DNA from: Deltaproteobacteria bacterium
GTDB taxonomy: Bacteria; Bdellovibrionota; Bacteriovoracia; Bacteriovoracales; Bacteriovoracaceae
Assembly (NCBI GenBank): GCA_004356615.1
Contig: SMWT01000040.1
Location: forward strand, 1 to 32,268
Reading direction: 5' to 3'
Length of the DNA stretch: 32,268 bases
The position numbers were made by a program, and so were the translations under genes. Shown in pieces: positions 1 through 7,655 of this stretch. Positions within the stretch are counted from its first letter, which is position 1. Every line of letters starts with the position of its first letter. Below the pieces are notes generated by a model. It worked only from the letters and a program-made list of their open reading frames with translations. It was not told where the DNA came from and made no database searches.

Positions 1-719
1 CCAGGAGCTATAGAGCAACTAACTTGAACATGAAGAATTTTTTTATCATTATCTATAAAAGTTACTATTCCTTGGGCATTTTTATCACTCGTTACCGAAT
101 TTCCCACACTAAAATTTTCTGGTTTATCTACGTTTAACACCAAAGTTAATCCATCTGCTTGGGGATAATGGAGGGAATCTGGTTTGGTGGCGATAGATAT
201 TTGAATAGTGGTAATAACGGACGTTCCGCTTATGTGATCCCCTTGGATGGTATAAAACTTTCCATCGGTAAACACTTGGGCAAGGCCGGTAATTTCGCCA
301 GTTAAGGGGTTTAAAATCATCCCGGTTGGAAGAGTTCGATCTGGCGAAGGTGTGATAGCATCTTTTTCCCTTACGTCAGATACGAAAAAAGACATATCTC
401 CTTCTTTAATTTCTCCACCATTTAGCGCAATACAGACTAGGGGAGTTGGAAGTTCTCCGGTATTTATCTGTGATGTTTGATCAAAGAAATAAGTCGCATT
501 TGGGCTACCTTCAGGATAACTCGGAGGTGTATAGGCGATATCCGTCGGCGGAATAGATACATCTGGATCTGTAGGAATTATTGGCCCTCCAGGATCTGTC
601 GCTCCACCTCCAGGGGCCGAAGGATCTTCCACCTTCCATTTGGTGAAAGTATCAGGGATACAACCACCAAGAAGCATTGTTGAAATAAATAGTAATATTA
701 GGCCTTTAGTTAGTTTCAT
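1..719 (-). CDS. Putative lipoprotein with Ig-like (He_PIG-type) motif, partial
   Basis: This minus-strand reading frame has no stop before the left edge, so it is missing from the ORF track. It starts at ATG 719 and gives about 239 residues before being cut. The N-terminus is a lipoprotein signal peptide ending in the lipobox LGGC (Cys about residue 20). Next come a Pro/Gly-rich linker of about 35 residues and a segment LPTGMILNPLTGEITG, which resembles the signature strand of putative Ig domains (He_PIG). The last visible part (FSVGNSVTSDKNAQGIVTF) resembles the short beta repeats seen in phage and surface proteins. I infer a surface or periplasmic adhesin-like lipoprotein. The family is not identified and the C-terminus is unseen. 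It is divergent from the regulator gene at 896 and shares a 176-bp intergenic region with it. Confidence 0.82.
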   Translation of the reverse strand, partial: MKLTKGLILLFISTMLLGGCIPDTFTKWKVEDPSAPGGGATDPGGPIIPTDPDVSIPPTDIAYTPPSYPEGSPNATYFFDQTSQINTGELPTPLVCIALNGGEIKEGDMSFFVSDVREKDAITPSPDRTLPTGMILNPLTGEITGLAQVFTDGKFYTIQGDHISGTSVITTIQISIATKPDSLHYPQADGLTLVLNVDKPENFSVGNSVTSDKNAQGIVTFIDNDKKILHVQVSCSIAP

Positions 720-827
720 AAGTAAAATATCGACCTCTAAGCTTTTTTTATTTATTTGCCGTCCTTATTCCGTAACAGGGGAATATATTTCTCCCTATTT
801 AGGGATAACCAACCGAGTTAATTTGTC

Positions 828-839
828 TTTCACGTGAAA
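828..839. promoter_or_regulatory. 12-bp perfect palindrome TTTCACGTGAAA
   Basis: TTTCACGTGAAA is a perfect dyad in the intergenic region between the divergent lipoprotein gene (start 719) and the regulator gene (start 896). The position would suit an operator serving either gene. No binding protein can be named from sequence alone, and a chance palindrome is possible in AT-rich DNA. Confidence 0.35.
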
Positions 840-895
840 AACTTCATGACTAAAGCGCTCTACTATTTTTTATTAATGAAAAAATTGGAGTTAAT

Positions 896-2173
896 ATGAA
901 AATTGCCTATTTTTCCGACCAGGCCTCTGGCCCACCAAAGCTTTTTAATAAATCGGGAAAGCGTATTCCCCTAGATTTCATTGAGGATCAAAAGAACTTA
1001 CTGGTTAGGGTTTATGATCTAGTGGTTATAGATGTTGAAAAAGAAAATAAGGTTTTATGGGAAATCCTTGAGCTGTTAAAACAAAGAAAAGTTTTTATAA
1101 TGATTCTTGGGAGTAATCTGGATTCAAACATTATTGAAAAATGTTACCGGTTAGGTTGCCACGATATTTTTTCCTCACCTCTTAAAGCTGAATATTTAAG
1201 ATATTTTTGGGGCAAGTATTTTTCCAAGGAATTTATTTTTTCCAGATTCAATTTTGTGACTAGAGATGAGGTGTTTTGGAAAACTTTACAAAAGCTTAAT
1301 CAGCTTTTTATAGATCCCGGGCCTGTACTTATAAAAGGCCCTACAGGAGTTGGAAAAACCCATCTGGCCAAAATGGTTCATGAATATCTGGTAGGAAAAG
1401 ATCGGCCATTTATTTCTTTTAATTGTTCGGAGTTTTCTGAGTCATTGATTGAGTCTGAGCTCTTTGGCCATAAAAGAGGGAGCTTTACCGGTGCCATCTC
1501 AGATAAGAGAGGTCTTTTATCTTTAGCGGATACAGGTACCTTATTTCTTGATGAGATTGGCACCATGCCACTCTCTATCCAGAAAAAGCTGTTAAAGGCA
1601 TTAGAGGAGAAATGTTTTTATCCGGTCGGTGCTGGGGAGAGTGAGCAATCAAACTTCCAATTGATCTCCGCTACTTGTGATGACATTTTAGATGAGACAA
1701 CTTTTAGGAGTGATTTTTATTATAGGATTGAGGGCTTCGTTTTAAATATCAAACCCCTAAAAGAAAGGCCCTATGATATTCCTTTGCTCTTTGGTGAGTT
1801 TTTAAAGAGGACTTCAAGAAAGATTATTATCTCAGAAGACGCCATGAAACTTTTAAAAGATTATCATTGGCCTGGAAATGTTAGGGAACTTAAAAACTTG
1901 ATCAGATTAATTGGCTCAATTGACGGGGGAGTGGTGAGGGCCAGTGATTTACCGGAAAAAATAAGCAAAGAACAAAATCAAATCAGTTTTTTATCTAATG
2001 ATGCCGTTAAAAATCTAATAACTAATGTAGGATTAAATGTGGCCATGCAAAATTTAGAAGATGAGGCCTTTAAATATTTTTATTTTAAAAATGAGGGCAA
2101 AGTTCGAAAAACCATGAAGCAGCTAAAAATATCAAATAATGCCTTTTATAGAATTAAAAAGAGGATTTCCTAA
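896..2173 (+). CDS. Sigma-54 activator-like AAA+ regulator with degenerate receiver domain
   Basis: A 425-residue bacterial enhancer-binding-protein-like transcription regulator. Residues 1-110 look like a receiver fold. The phospho-acceptor-like Asp (LVVIDVE, about 46) is kept, but the N-terminal acidic pair and the conserved KP Lys (here SSPLKAEY) are not evident, so it is probably a pseudo-receiver. The AAA+ domain follows, with Walker A GPTGVGKT (148-155), the sigma-54 contact loop as GSFTGA (195-200) in place of GAFTGA, Walker B TLFLDE (215-220) and the arginine-finger segment FRSDFYYRI (270-278). A short Fis-type helix-turn-helix ends the protein (about 404-425). ATG 896 has a good Shine-Dalgarno (TTGGAG, 6-nt spacing). 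The next gene starts 2 nt downstream, so the two are probably co-transcribed. Since GAFTGA loops contact sigma-54, sigma-54 dependence is likely; the signal and target genes are unknown. Confidence 0.88.
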   Translation: MKIAYFSDQASGPPKLFNKSGKRIPLDFIEDQKNLLVRVYDLVVIDVEKENKVLWEILELLKQRKVFIMILGSNLDSNIIEKCYRLGCHDIFSSPLKAEYLRYFWGKYFSKEFIFSRFNFVTRDEVFWKTLQKLNQLFIDPGPVLIKGPTGVGKTHLAKMVHEYLVGKDRPFISFNCSEFSESLIESELFGHKRGSFTGAISDKRGLLSLADTGTLFLDEIGTMPLSIQKKLLKALEEKCFYPVGAGESEQSNFQLISATCDDILDETTFRSDFYYRIEGFVLNIKPLKERPYDIPLLFGEFLKRTSRKIIISEDAMKLLKDYHWPGNVRELKNLIRLIGSIDGGVVRASDLPEKISKEQNQISFLSNDAVKNLITNVGLNVAMQNLEDEAFKYFYFKNEGKVRKTMKQLKISNNAFYRIKKRIS

Positions 2174-2174
2174 A

Positions 2175-2951
2175 ATGAAAAAGATTCTAGTTTTACTAAT
2201 GCTTGTTTTCTTATCCAGTTGTAACGAGAGGTTGAGGCCTCATTTAAATAGTCTCATCGGTGAAGAGTTAACTGAAAAAATACTTGGTGGGCCTCCCGTG
2301 GTTAAAAGAGAGATCAATCTTCCTAAGATACCCAATATAACTAGAGATGGCCGGACTTTTGGGGGGTTTAAGGGAGAGAAACAAATCAATATGAAAGTCT
2401 TCCCTCCGGATAGGATGAATCAGCTTAATATCCAATTTATTGAAGAGGCCTATAAAGAAGTTCGAGGAATCAAAGCATCGCGTGGTGATTTAAAAAAATG
2501 GATTAATGTTTTAGCTCAGGGAGGAACTCGGGAGGGGGTATACCGGGCATTGATCCTCGATTCAAGCTACTACAAGTTGGAGCGGAAAAATATCCCTTTA
2601 ACTGACAGTGCAATTGATTTTGCTAAATATTTTTCAACAAAATATATGGGCAATGAAATTTCTAGTGAAACTCTGGAGCGGATTAATTTTTATCGCTTAA
2701 AAAGGGAACTCACTGATAGATCTTTAGAAATAGTTGATGCTCTTTCAAGTAATCTAGATGATGTATATGATTGGTACGCGGTATTTTCCGCGGAGCTTGC
2801 CTCTAGATATCCCCAAGTGTGGAAGTTAAAGATTAGAAAAGACCAGTCTCTAGATTTTCAAAGAAATTGGGCCAAGGGTGTTCCGGTTCAAATGATGAAG
2901 TCAGAAATTTTAATCAAGATAAACCGACTCATTAATCTTCTCAACAAGTGA
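2175..2951 (+). CDS. Small lipoprotein of unknown function
   Basis: I prefer the start at ATG 2175 over the track start at 2139. It is preceded by GAGGA, lies 2 nt after the regulator stop, and puts a signal peptide at the very N-terminus (MKKILVLLMLVFLSSC, lipobox LSSC). The mature protein, about 240 residues, is charged and mostly helical by composition. A stretch around residues 100-140 (KKWINVLAQGGTREGVYRAL) faintly recalls DUF4214-like helical repeats, but this is too weak to name a family. Coupling to the sigma-54-type activator suggests they act in one process, perhaps envelope sensing; that is inference. Its stop codon abuts the stop codon of epmA on the other strand with no base between. 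Confidence 0.8.
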   Translation: MKKILVLLMLVFLSSCNERLRPHLNSLIGEELTEKILGGPPVVKREINLPKIPNITRDGRTFGGFKGEKQINMKVFPPDRMNQLNIQFIEEAYKEVRGIKASRGDLKKWINVLAQGGTREGVYRALILDSSYYKLERKNIPLTDSAIDFAKYFSTKYMGNEISSETLERINFYRLKRELTDRSLEIVDALSSNLDDVYDWYAVFSAELASRYPQVWKLKIRKDQSLDFQRNWAKGVPVQMMKSEILIKINRLINLLNK

Positions 2952-3905
2952 CTAGTCCCAAAAAGGATTGGAGATGCCAGTTAGTGCCAGTAGCAGTCTT
3001 TCCACGCCCATGGCGATTCCTGCAGAAGTGGGCAGGCCCTTATCCATTACGGCGATAAACTTTGTAGGTTTTGGTAGCGAGTAGTTATAAATATTTTGTT
3101 TAAGCTCTGATTGTTTTTGCAGTCTGTTTTTTTGTTCCACGGGATCAGTGAGCTCATTGAAACAATTACCAAGCTCAAGTCCTTGCCAGTATATTTCAAA
3201 CCTTTCACAGACCCTTGGATCTTCTTTCTTTAAAGTTGAATAGGCCGACAAATGATGAGGGAATTCAAAGAGCAGCCAAGGTGATTTGCCAATTAGCTTT
3301 GGTTCTATTTTATTTAAAAATAATAAGAAATAGAGATCGTCCCAAGTAAGCTTTTCTTTCGGTAGCGGAACCTCGGGAAACTTATCCTCGATTAGTTTTC
3401 TTAGGGTTTTGGTTTCTAAATAGTTTAGGATATCTATATTTAAAGTTTTTTTAAATATTTCCTGGATGGTATATTTTTTAATTTCTACAGGAGCTACTGT
3501 GGGAACACCTTTTTCTTTTAGGTAAGTGGAGCAAAAATTAAAAAGCTCCTGGCAGTCCTTCATTATTTGCTGGTAGCTTACCTCTTTTCGGTACCACTCA
3601 AGCATAATAAATTGACGTCTGTGTACCTCTGATTTGGGTTCGTCTCTAAAAACATAAGACAGGGTAAAAATATTTTCCAGGCCCTCGGATAATAACTCCT
3701 TCATACAAAATTCAGGTGAGGTATGAAGGTAGAGGTCATCTAGTTTATTTTCTCTAGTTTTCCACAAGGCATAGGGGTGAATATGAGCTTCCATCCCAGG
3801 ATTTTGCACAGCAGGAGGAGTAAGCACATCAAGGAAATTTTTTGTTTTAAAAAATTCTCGTATGGCCTCTAGTAAATATATTCTCGCTAAATGCTTTTCT
3901 TTCAT
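2952..3905 (-). CDS. epmA: EF-P--(R)-beta-lysine ligase EpmA (GenX/PoxA-type)
   Basis: A 317-residue class II aminoacyl-tRNA-synthetase-like protein. It resembles the catalytic core of lysyl-tRNA synthetase but lacks the N-terminal anticodon-binding domain, which is the architecture and length of EpmA. Visible motifs are the motif 1 region around NPGMEAHIHPY, motif 2 in YVFRDEPKSEVHRRQFIMLEW, and motif 3 GIAMGVERLLLAL near the C-terminus. In known systems EpmA attaches (R)-beta-lysine, made by EpmB, to a lysine of elongation factor P, helping ribosomes through polyproline. Neither efp nor epmB is in this window. ATG 3905 has no strong Shine-Dalgarno. The gene is divergent from ftsY and convergent, with zero spacing, with the upstream lipoprotein gene. 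Confidence 0.9.
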   Translation of the reverse strand: MKEKHLARIYLLEAIREFFKTKNFLDVLTPPAVQNPGMEAHIHPYALWKTRENKLDDLYLHTSPEFCMKELLSEGLENIFTLSYVFRDEPKSEVHRRQFIMLEWYRKEVSYQQIMKDCQELFNFCSTYLKEKGVPTVAPVEIKKYTIQEIFKKTLNIDILNYLETKTLRKLIEDKFPEVPLPKEKLTWDDLYFLLFLNKIEPKLIGKSPWLLFEFPHHLSAYSTLKKEDPRVCERFEIYWQGLELGNCFNELTDPVEQKNRLQKQSELKQNIYNYSLPKPTKFIAVMDKGLPTSAGIAMGVERLLLALTGISNPFWD

Positions 3906-3935
3906 TGAAAAAATAAATACCTTAGGAGGTTCTCA

Positions 3936-4034
3936 TTGCAAAGCAGAATAGAGCGTTTCCTTTGCAACTATGCCAAATTGTGTTACCTGTGCCCAACAAG
4001 TTTTAAAGGATTATTTAATGGAAAACTTAATTAG
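3936..4034 (+). CDS. Possible 32-codon leader ORF before ftsY
   Basis: A strong Shine-Dalgarno AGGAGG (3924-3929) is followed after 6 nt by TTG 3936. That frame runs 32 codons to TAG 4032-4034, ending 17 nt inside the preferred ftsY reading frame in another phase. The predicted peptide is basic with several cysteines (CNYAKLCYLC). The AGGAGG is the best ribosome-binding motif in this intergenic region, yet it does not serve the ftsY start itself. It could be a leader peptide that couples translation to ftsY. It could also be chance, and TTG is a weak start. Confidence 0.25.
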   Translation: MQSRIERFLCNYAKLCYLCPTSFKGLFNGKLN

Positions 4035-5145
4035 TTACCTCTCCCCCATATACAAAAATCTCGGACTTATGCCGCCAAATAATGGTGACCTCTTTGGACT
4101 TCTGGCCATCCTTTTTGTTCTGCTAACCGGGTTGACTTTTTTACTGACTAGAAAAGAAGCAAAGATAGCACCTCCTAAGGAAAAGGCCCCGAGAGAAGAA
4201 CAAGTTGTAGAGGTGCCTAAAGGGCCTTCTTGGTCTGAGAGACTAAGTCTTGGACTCTCAAAATCTAGAAGCGAAGTTTGGGGAAAACTCGGTGCCCTGC
4301 TAACTTCCAGTAAACTTGATGATGAACAAATGGAAGAGATGGAGGAGATCCTCTACTCCTCTGACCTAGGCCCTAAAACCGTTCATGAATTGATGGAGGC
4401 CCTAAGCTCCCGAAAAAATAAAGCGGAAGATTTTAAGGAGTTCCTCTTTAATTTCTTAAAAGAAAAAATTGTAGGGATCCAGGAAAATATCCATCCCTCA
4501 CTGATTAACTTCTCCCCTGATGAAGGTGGAAAACCCAAGGTAATAATGGTGGTGGGAGTAAATGGTGTGGGAAAAACGACAACCATTGGAAAATTGGCCA
4601 CCAAATTTACCTCTCAGGGGGCCAAGGTGATAGTAGCTGCCGGAGATACCTTTAGGGCCGCGGCCGTGGATCAATTAGCAGTTTGGTGTGATCGGGCCGG
4701 AGCGGAAATGATTCGCGCCAAAGAAGGATCAAGTCCCAGTGGGGTAGGATACCAGGCCCTGGAAAAGGCCATATCAATCAATGCTGATTATTGCATCCTA
4801 GATACTGCTGGGAGGATGCACAATAAAGGCAATCTGATGGAGGAGCTGAAAAAATCCAAAGATGTTTTAAAAAAGCTCGATCCCGACGCTCCTTGGCAGG
4901 TTCTTCTCGTCATTGATGCTGTCACTGGTCAGAATGCGATACGCCAGGCCGAGGAGTTCAATAAGGCCTTAGGTCTAACAGGGCTTATCTTTACCAAATG
5001 CGATGGCTCTTCCAAAGCAGGGGCCGCGATCCCAATTGTGCAGAACTTAAAAGTACCCATCACCTATATAGGGGTAGGAGAATCGGTGGATGATCTCAAC
5101 CCTTTTGTGACAGATGACTACTTAAAGGCACTGTTAGATTATTGA
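4018..5145 (+). CDS. ftsY: Signal recognition particle receptor FtsY
   Basis: FtsY is the SRP receptor GTPase that docks ribosome-SRP complexes at the inner membrane. I choose ATG 4018 (375 residues) over the track start 3970. 4018 has AAAGGA at 7-nt spacing and 3970 has none. Residues 25-44 (GLLAILFVLLTGLTFLLTR) form a predicted transmembrane helix, followed by a short charged linker rather than the long acidic A domain of E. coli. The NG domain follows, with the N helical bundle, G1 GVNGVGKTTTIGK, the DTFRAAA element, G3 DTAGR, G4 TKCDG and the C-terminal GVGESVDDLNPF. The gene heads a plus-strand run with zapA, the 5-FTHF cyclo-ligase and rny (gaps 35, 34 and 23 nt), which looks like one operon. 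Confidence 0.95.
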   Translation: MENLISYLSPIYKNLGLMPPNNGDLFGLLAILFVLLTGLTFLLTRKEAKIAPPKEKAPREEQVVEVPKGPSWSERLSLGLSKSRSEVWGKLGALLTSSKLDDEQMEEMEEILYSSDLGPKTVHELMEALSSRKNKAEDFKEFLFNFLKEKIVGIQENIHPSLINFSPDEGGKPKVIMVVGVNGVGKTTTIGKLATKFTSQGAKVIVAAGDTFRAAAVDQLAVWCDRAGAEMIRAKEGSSPSGVGYQALEKAISINADYCILDTAGRMHNKGNLMEELKKSKDVLKKLDPDAPWQVLLVIDAVTGQNAIRQAEEFNKALGLTGLIFTKCDGSSKAGAAIPIVQNLKVPITYIGVGESVDDLNPFVTDDYLKALLDY

Positions 5146-5180
5146 CGAGAGTATTAGTTTAAGCGTAATCTAGTGACAGA

Positions 5181-5486
5181 ATGAAGACCAATGAAGGAAA
5201 AATAGAATTTGATGTGTTAGGTTATACCGTTACTTTTCGGCCTAGTACCGATGGAAGTGATGTAGCTCCTGAGCAAATCTTAGATTATGTGCGAAAGGAA
5301 GCTAATATAATAAAGAGAAATTCTCCAAATCTAGATCCTGGGCAAATAGCTGTTTTACTTGCCCTTAAACTGGCCAAAGAGAATTTTGATTTGAAAAACG
5401 ATTTTAAAGAAAATATTGATAAGCTTCAGGCCTCGGCCAGCGATGCTCTTCAGTATTTCGAAGAAGTAGCACCCACCATCTCCTAG
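5181..5486 (+). CDS. zapA: Cell division protein ZapA-like
   Basis: A 101-residue protein with the ZapA layout. A short N-terminal beta-rich part (IEFDVLGYTVTF) resembles the ZapA segment that starts 'v.vlG..y.i', followed by a long alpha-helical, coiled-coil-prone C-terminal half rich in Leu, Ala, Lys and Glu. ZapA binds and bundles FtsZ at the division ring. The call is supported by size, layout and position just before a 5-formyltetrahydrofolate cyclo-ligase gene, a neighbourhood known for zapA in many proteobacteria. The Shine-Dalgarno is weak. Short helical proteins are hard to assign by eye, so confidence is moderate. Confidence 0.72.
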   Translation: MKTNEGKIEFDVLGYTVTFRPSTDGSDVAPEQILDYVRKEANIIKRNSPNLDPGQIAVLLALKLAKENFDLKNDFKENIDKLQASASDALQYFEEVAPTIS

Positions 5487-5520
5487 TCTTTTTTTCTTCT
5501 TAAATTAGCGAGGTTTACTC

Positions 5521-6072
5521 ATGTCTCCATCCAAAATGGAGATGAGAATTCATGTTAAAAGTATGTTTTCTCTGATGACAAAAGAAACCTTACTTGAAAA
5601 AAGTGAAGGGTTATCGGCACGTCTTTTGGAATTTGTGGCCGGTTTTCAGGAAGGCCTAACTGTCGGGGCCTATTATCCTTCAAAGGATGAGGCACTGTGG
5701 TTTATTAACTGGGATGTTAATAAAGTAAGACTTGCTTTTCCCCGCATTGGTTTTGATTCCATGAAATTTATCCTTTCTTCGCTGGATGAATTAAAAGAGT
5801 GGAGCGAAGGTGGGATCTCCTTTAAAGCTCCACCCGAGGGAAACCCCCAGGTTACCCCTGATGTACTTCTAATTCCCGGTCGGGCCTTTAAGGTTGAGGG
5901 CGATAGACTAGGAAGAGGTAAAGGATTTTTTGATAAGTATTTGGCCGATTTTAAGGGAACAAAAATTGGCATATGTTTTGATTTTCAAATATTTGAAAAT
6001 ATTCCATTAGAGCCACATGACCAACCGATGGATTATGTGGTGACAGAGAAACGGATTTTGAAAATGGAATAG
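5521..6072 (+). CDS. 5-formyltetrahydrofolate cyclo-ligase
   Basis: A 183-residue member of the MTHFS family (also called YgfA/Fau). It converts 5-formyl-THF to 5,10-methenyl-THF using ATP, returning a stored or inhibitory folate to one-carbon metabolism in the cytoplasm. Evidence is the substrate-side segment GAYYPSKDEALW (about residues 46-60) and the C-terminal ATP/Mg loop LLIPGRAFKVEGDRLGRGKG followed by FFDKYL. This matches the family's LvPglaFd..G.RLGrGgGyYDryL. The size is as expected. ATG 5521 has GAGGT 6 nt upstream. It lies between zapA and rny in the same-strand run. Confidence 0.93.
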   Translation: MSPSKMEMRIHVKSMFSLMTKETLLEKSEGLSARLLEFVAGFQEGLTVGAYYPSKDEALWFINWDVNKVRLAFPRIGFDSMKFILSSLDELKEWSEGGISFKAPPEGNPQVTPDVLLIPGRAFKVEGDRLGRGKGFFDKYLADFKGTKIGICFDFQIFENIPLEPHDQPMDYVVTEKRILKME

Positions 6073-6095
6073 TCTTTTCGTTTTAGGAGACAAGA

Positions 6096-7655
6096 ATGGA
6101 AACGAATTTACTAGTGCCCGTTATGATATCATTGGCCGCTGGTGCTGGATTAGTGCTTGTGATCATGGGAATAAGGGCAAAGGCCTTAGAGAAAAAGAAT
6201 AAAGAAATTGCTGACGAGGTAATTCGACGGGCCAAAAAAGAGGCCTCCGAGATTAAATACCACGCTCGCAAAGAGGCCAAAGAGATTGCTAAAGAGCACC
6301 GAGAAATTTCAGAAAGAGAAATTAACAAAAGGCAAAATGACATCAAAGGTCTTGAAAAAGGCCTGGTTAAAAAAGAGGCCACTTTAGATCAAAAGATTGA
6401 AGATAAAAACCGGGAAATGCAAAGGCTTAATACTAAAGAAGAAGACCTAAAACTGGTTAAGGACAATTACCTAAAAGAAGTTGACCGTTATAAAGAAAAA
6501 CAAGGTCAGGTATCTGAAGAAATGGCCAAAGTCGCTTCCATGACTAAAGAAGAGGCCAAAACTTCCTTAAAAAAAATGATGGAAGAAGAGGCCAAGGTTG
6601 AATTTGCTCATGACCTTCGAAGGATGGAGGAAGAGACTAAAGAAGACGCAGAAAAACTTTCCAAAAGAATTATCGGTATTTCCATTCAACGCTTTGCTGG
6701 TGAATACATAGCTGAAAAGGCCATCTCCTCGGTTGAACTTCCTTCAGACGACGTAAAAGGACGACTAATTGGTAGAGATGGAAGAAATATCCGTGCCTTT
6801 GAGGGAATCTGCGGAGTCGATCTAATTATTGATGATACCCCAGAAGTGGTGGTGATCTCCTCTTTTAATGTTGTTAGACGAGAGATCGCTAGAAGCACCC
6901 TGCAAAAACTGATCGCCGATGGACGAATTCATCCGGCCAAGATTGAAGAATTTCACGACAAATCAAAAAGTGAAATGGATAAACAACTTCTAGACCTAGG
7001 ACAAAAAGCGCAAATGGAAATTGGCGTTCATGGCATCCATCCGGAAGTTTTAAAGCTAGTGGGTGCGCTTAATTGGCGAACCTCCTACACCCAAAACCAA
7101 TATCAACACGCTCTTGAAACTGCCTTCATCTGCGGGTCCATGGCCCAGGAGATGGGACTCAATGTTAAGCAGGCAAGAAGGGCAGGACTGCTTCACGATG
7201 TGGGAAAAGTTATTGATGCCTCTGCTGAAGGATCCCACGCCGTTGTGGGAGCTGACTTTGCCAAAAAATATGGTGAATCACCAGAAGTCGTTCACGCTAT
7301 TAGATCTCACCACGATGATGAAAAGCCAGAAACTGTGCTTGCTCACCTGGTGGCCGCGGCCGATGCTCTATCAGGAGCTAGACCTGGGGCCCGTAAGGCC
7401 ATGACGGAATCTTATGTTTCCCGTCTTACCGATATTGAAGACATTGTTAATACCTTTGAGGGAGTAACAAAATCTTACGCCATCTCTGGTGGTCGAGAAA
7501 TTCGGGTTTTCGTGGAAAATGAGAAGATCAATGATGAGCAAACAGTAATGCTCTCAAGAGACATTGCTAAAAAGATTGAAGAAGAGATGAGCTATCCTGG
7601 TACCATTAAAATAACCGTACTTCGTGAAACCCGGGCCATAGGAGTTGCAAAATAA
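6096..7655 (+). CDS. rny: Ribonuclease Y
   Basis: Full-length (519 residues) RNase Y, the membrane-anchored endoribonuclease that starts mRNA decay in many bacteria lacking a full RNase E system. Residues 7-25 form the transmembrane anchor (VPVMISLAAGAGLVLVIMG). Residues of about 28-205 are a highly charged coiled coil. A KH domain follows (GRLIGRDGRNIRAFE), then an HD domain with HALETAF...GLLHDVGK and the SHHDDE segment carrying metal ligands. The C-terminus ends in the family-typical YPGTIKITVLRETRA. The start has TAGGAG at good spacing. The 3' end carries CATAGGAG, which appears to be the ribosome-binding site of the next overlapping gene. Confidence 0.97.
   Translation: METNLLVPVMISLAAGAGLVLVIMGIRAKALEKKNKEIADEVIRRAKKEASEIKYHARKEAKEIAKEHREISEREINKRQNDIKGLEKGLVKKEATLDQKIEDKNREMQRLNTKEEDLKLVKDNYLKEVDRYKEKQGQVSEEMAKVASMTKEEAKTSLKKMMEEEAKVEFAHDLRRMEEETKEDAEKLSKRIIGISIQRFAGEYIAEKAISSVELPSDDVKGRLIGRDGRNIRAFEGICGVDLIIDDTPEVVVISSFNVVRREIARSTLQKLIADGRIHPAKIEEFHDKSKSEMDKQLLDLGQKAQMEIGVHGIHPEVLKLVGALNWRTSYTQNQYQHALETAFICGSMAQEMGLNVKQARRAGLLHDVGKVIDASAEGSHAVVGADFAKKYGESPEVVHAIRSHHDDEKPETVLAHLVAAADALSGARPGARKAMTESYVSRLTDIEDIVNTFEGVTKSYAISGGREIRVFVENEKINDEQTVMLSRDIAKKIEEEMSYPGTIKITVLRETRAIGVAK

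Noticed and set aside
477-837. Two small plus-strand track ORFs (68 and 65 aa)
   Set aside because: They lie mostly opposite the partial lipoprotein gene, have Arg/Ile/Ser-rich unlikely composition and no Shine-Dalgarno; they are shadows.
5487-5520. 6S RNA between zapA and the cyclo-ligase gene
   Set aside because: Only 34 nt are available and no 6S-like structure can fit.
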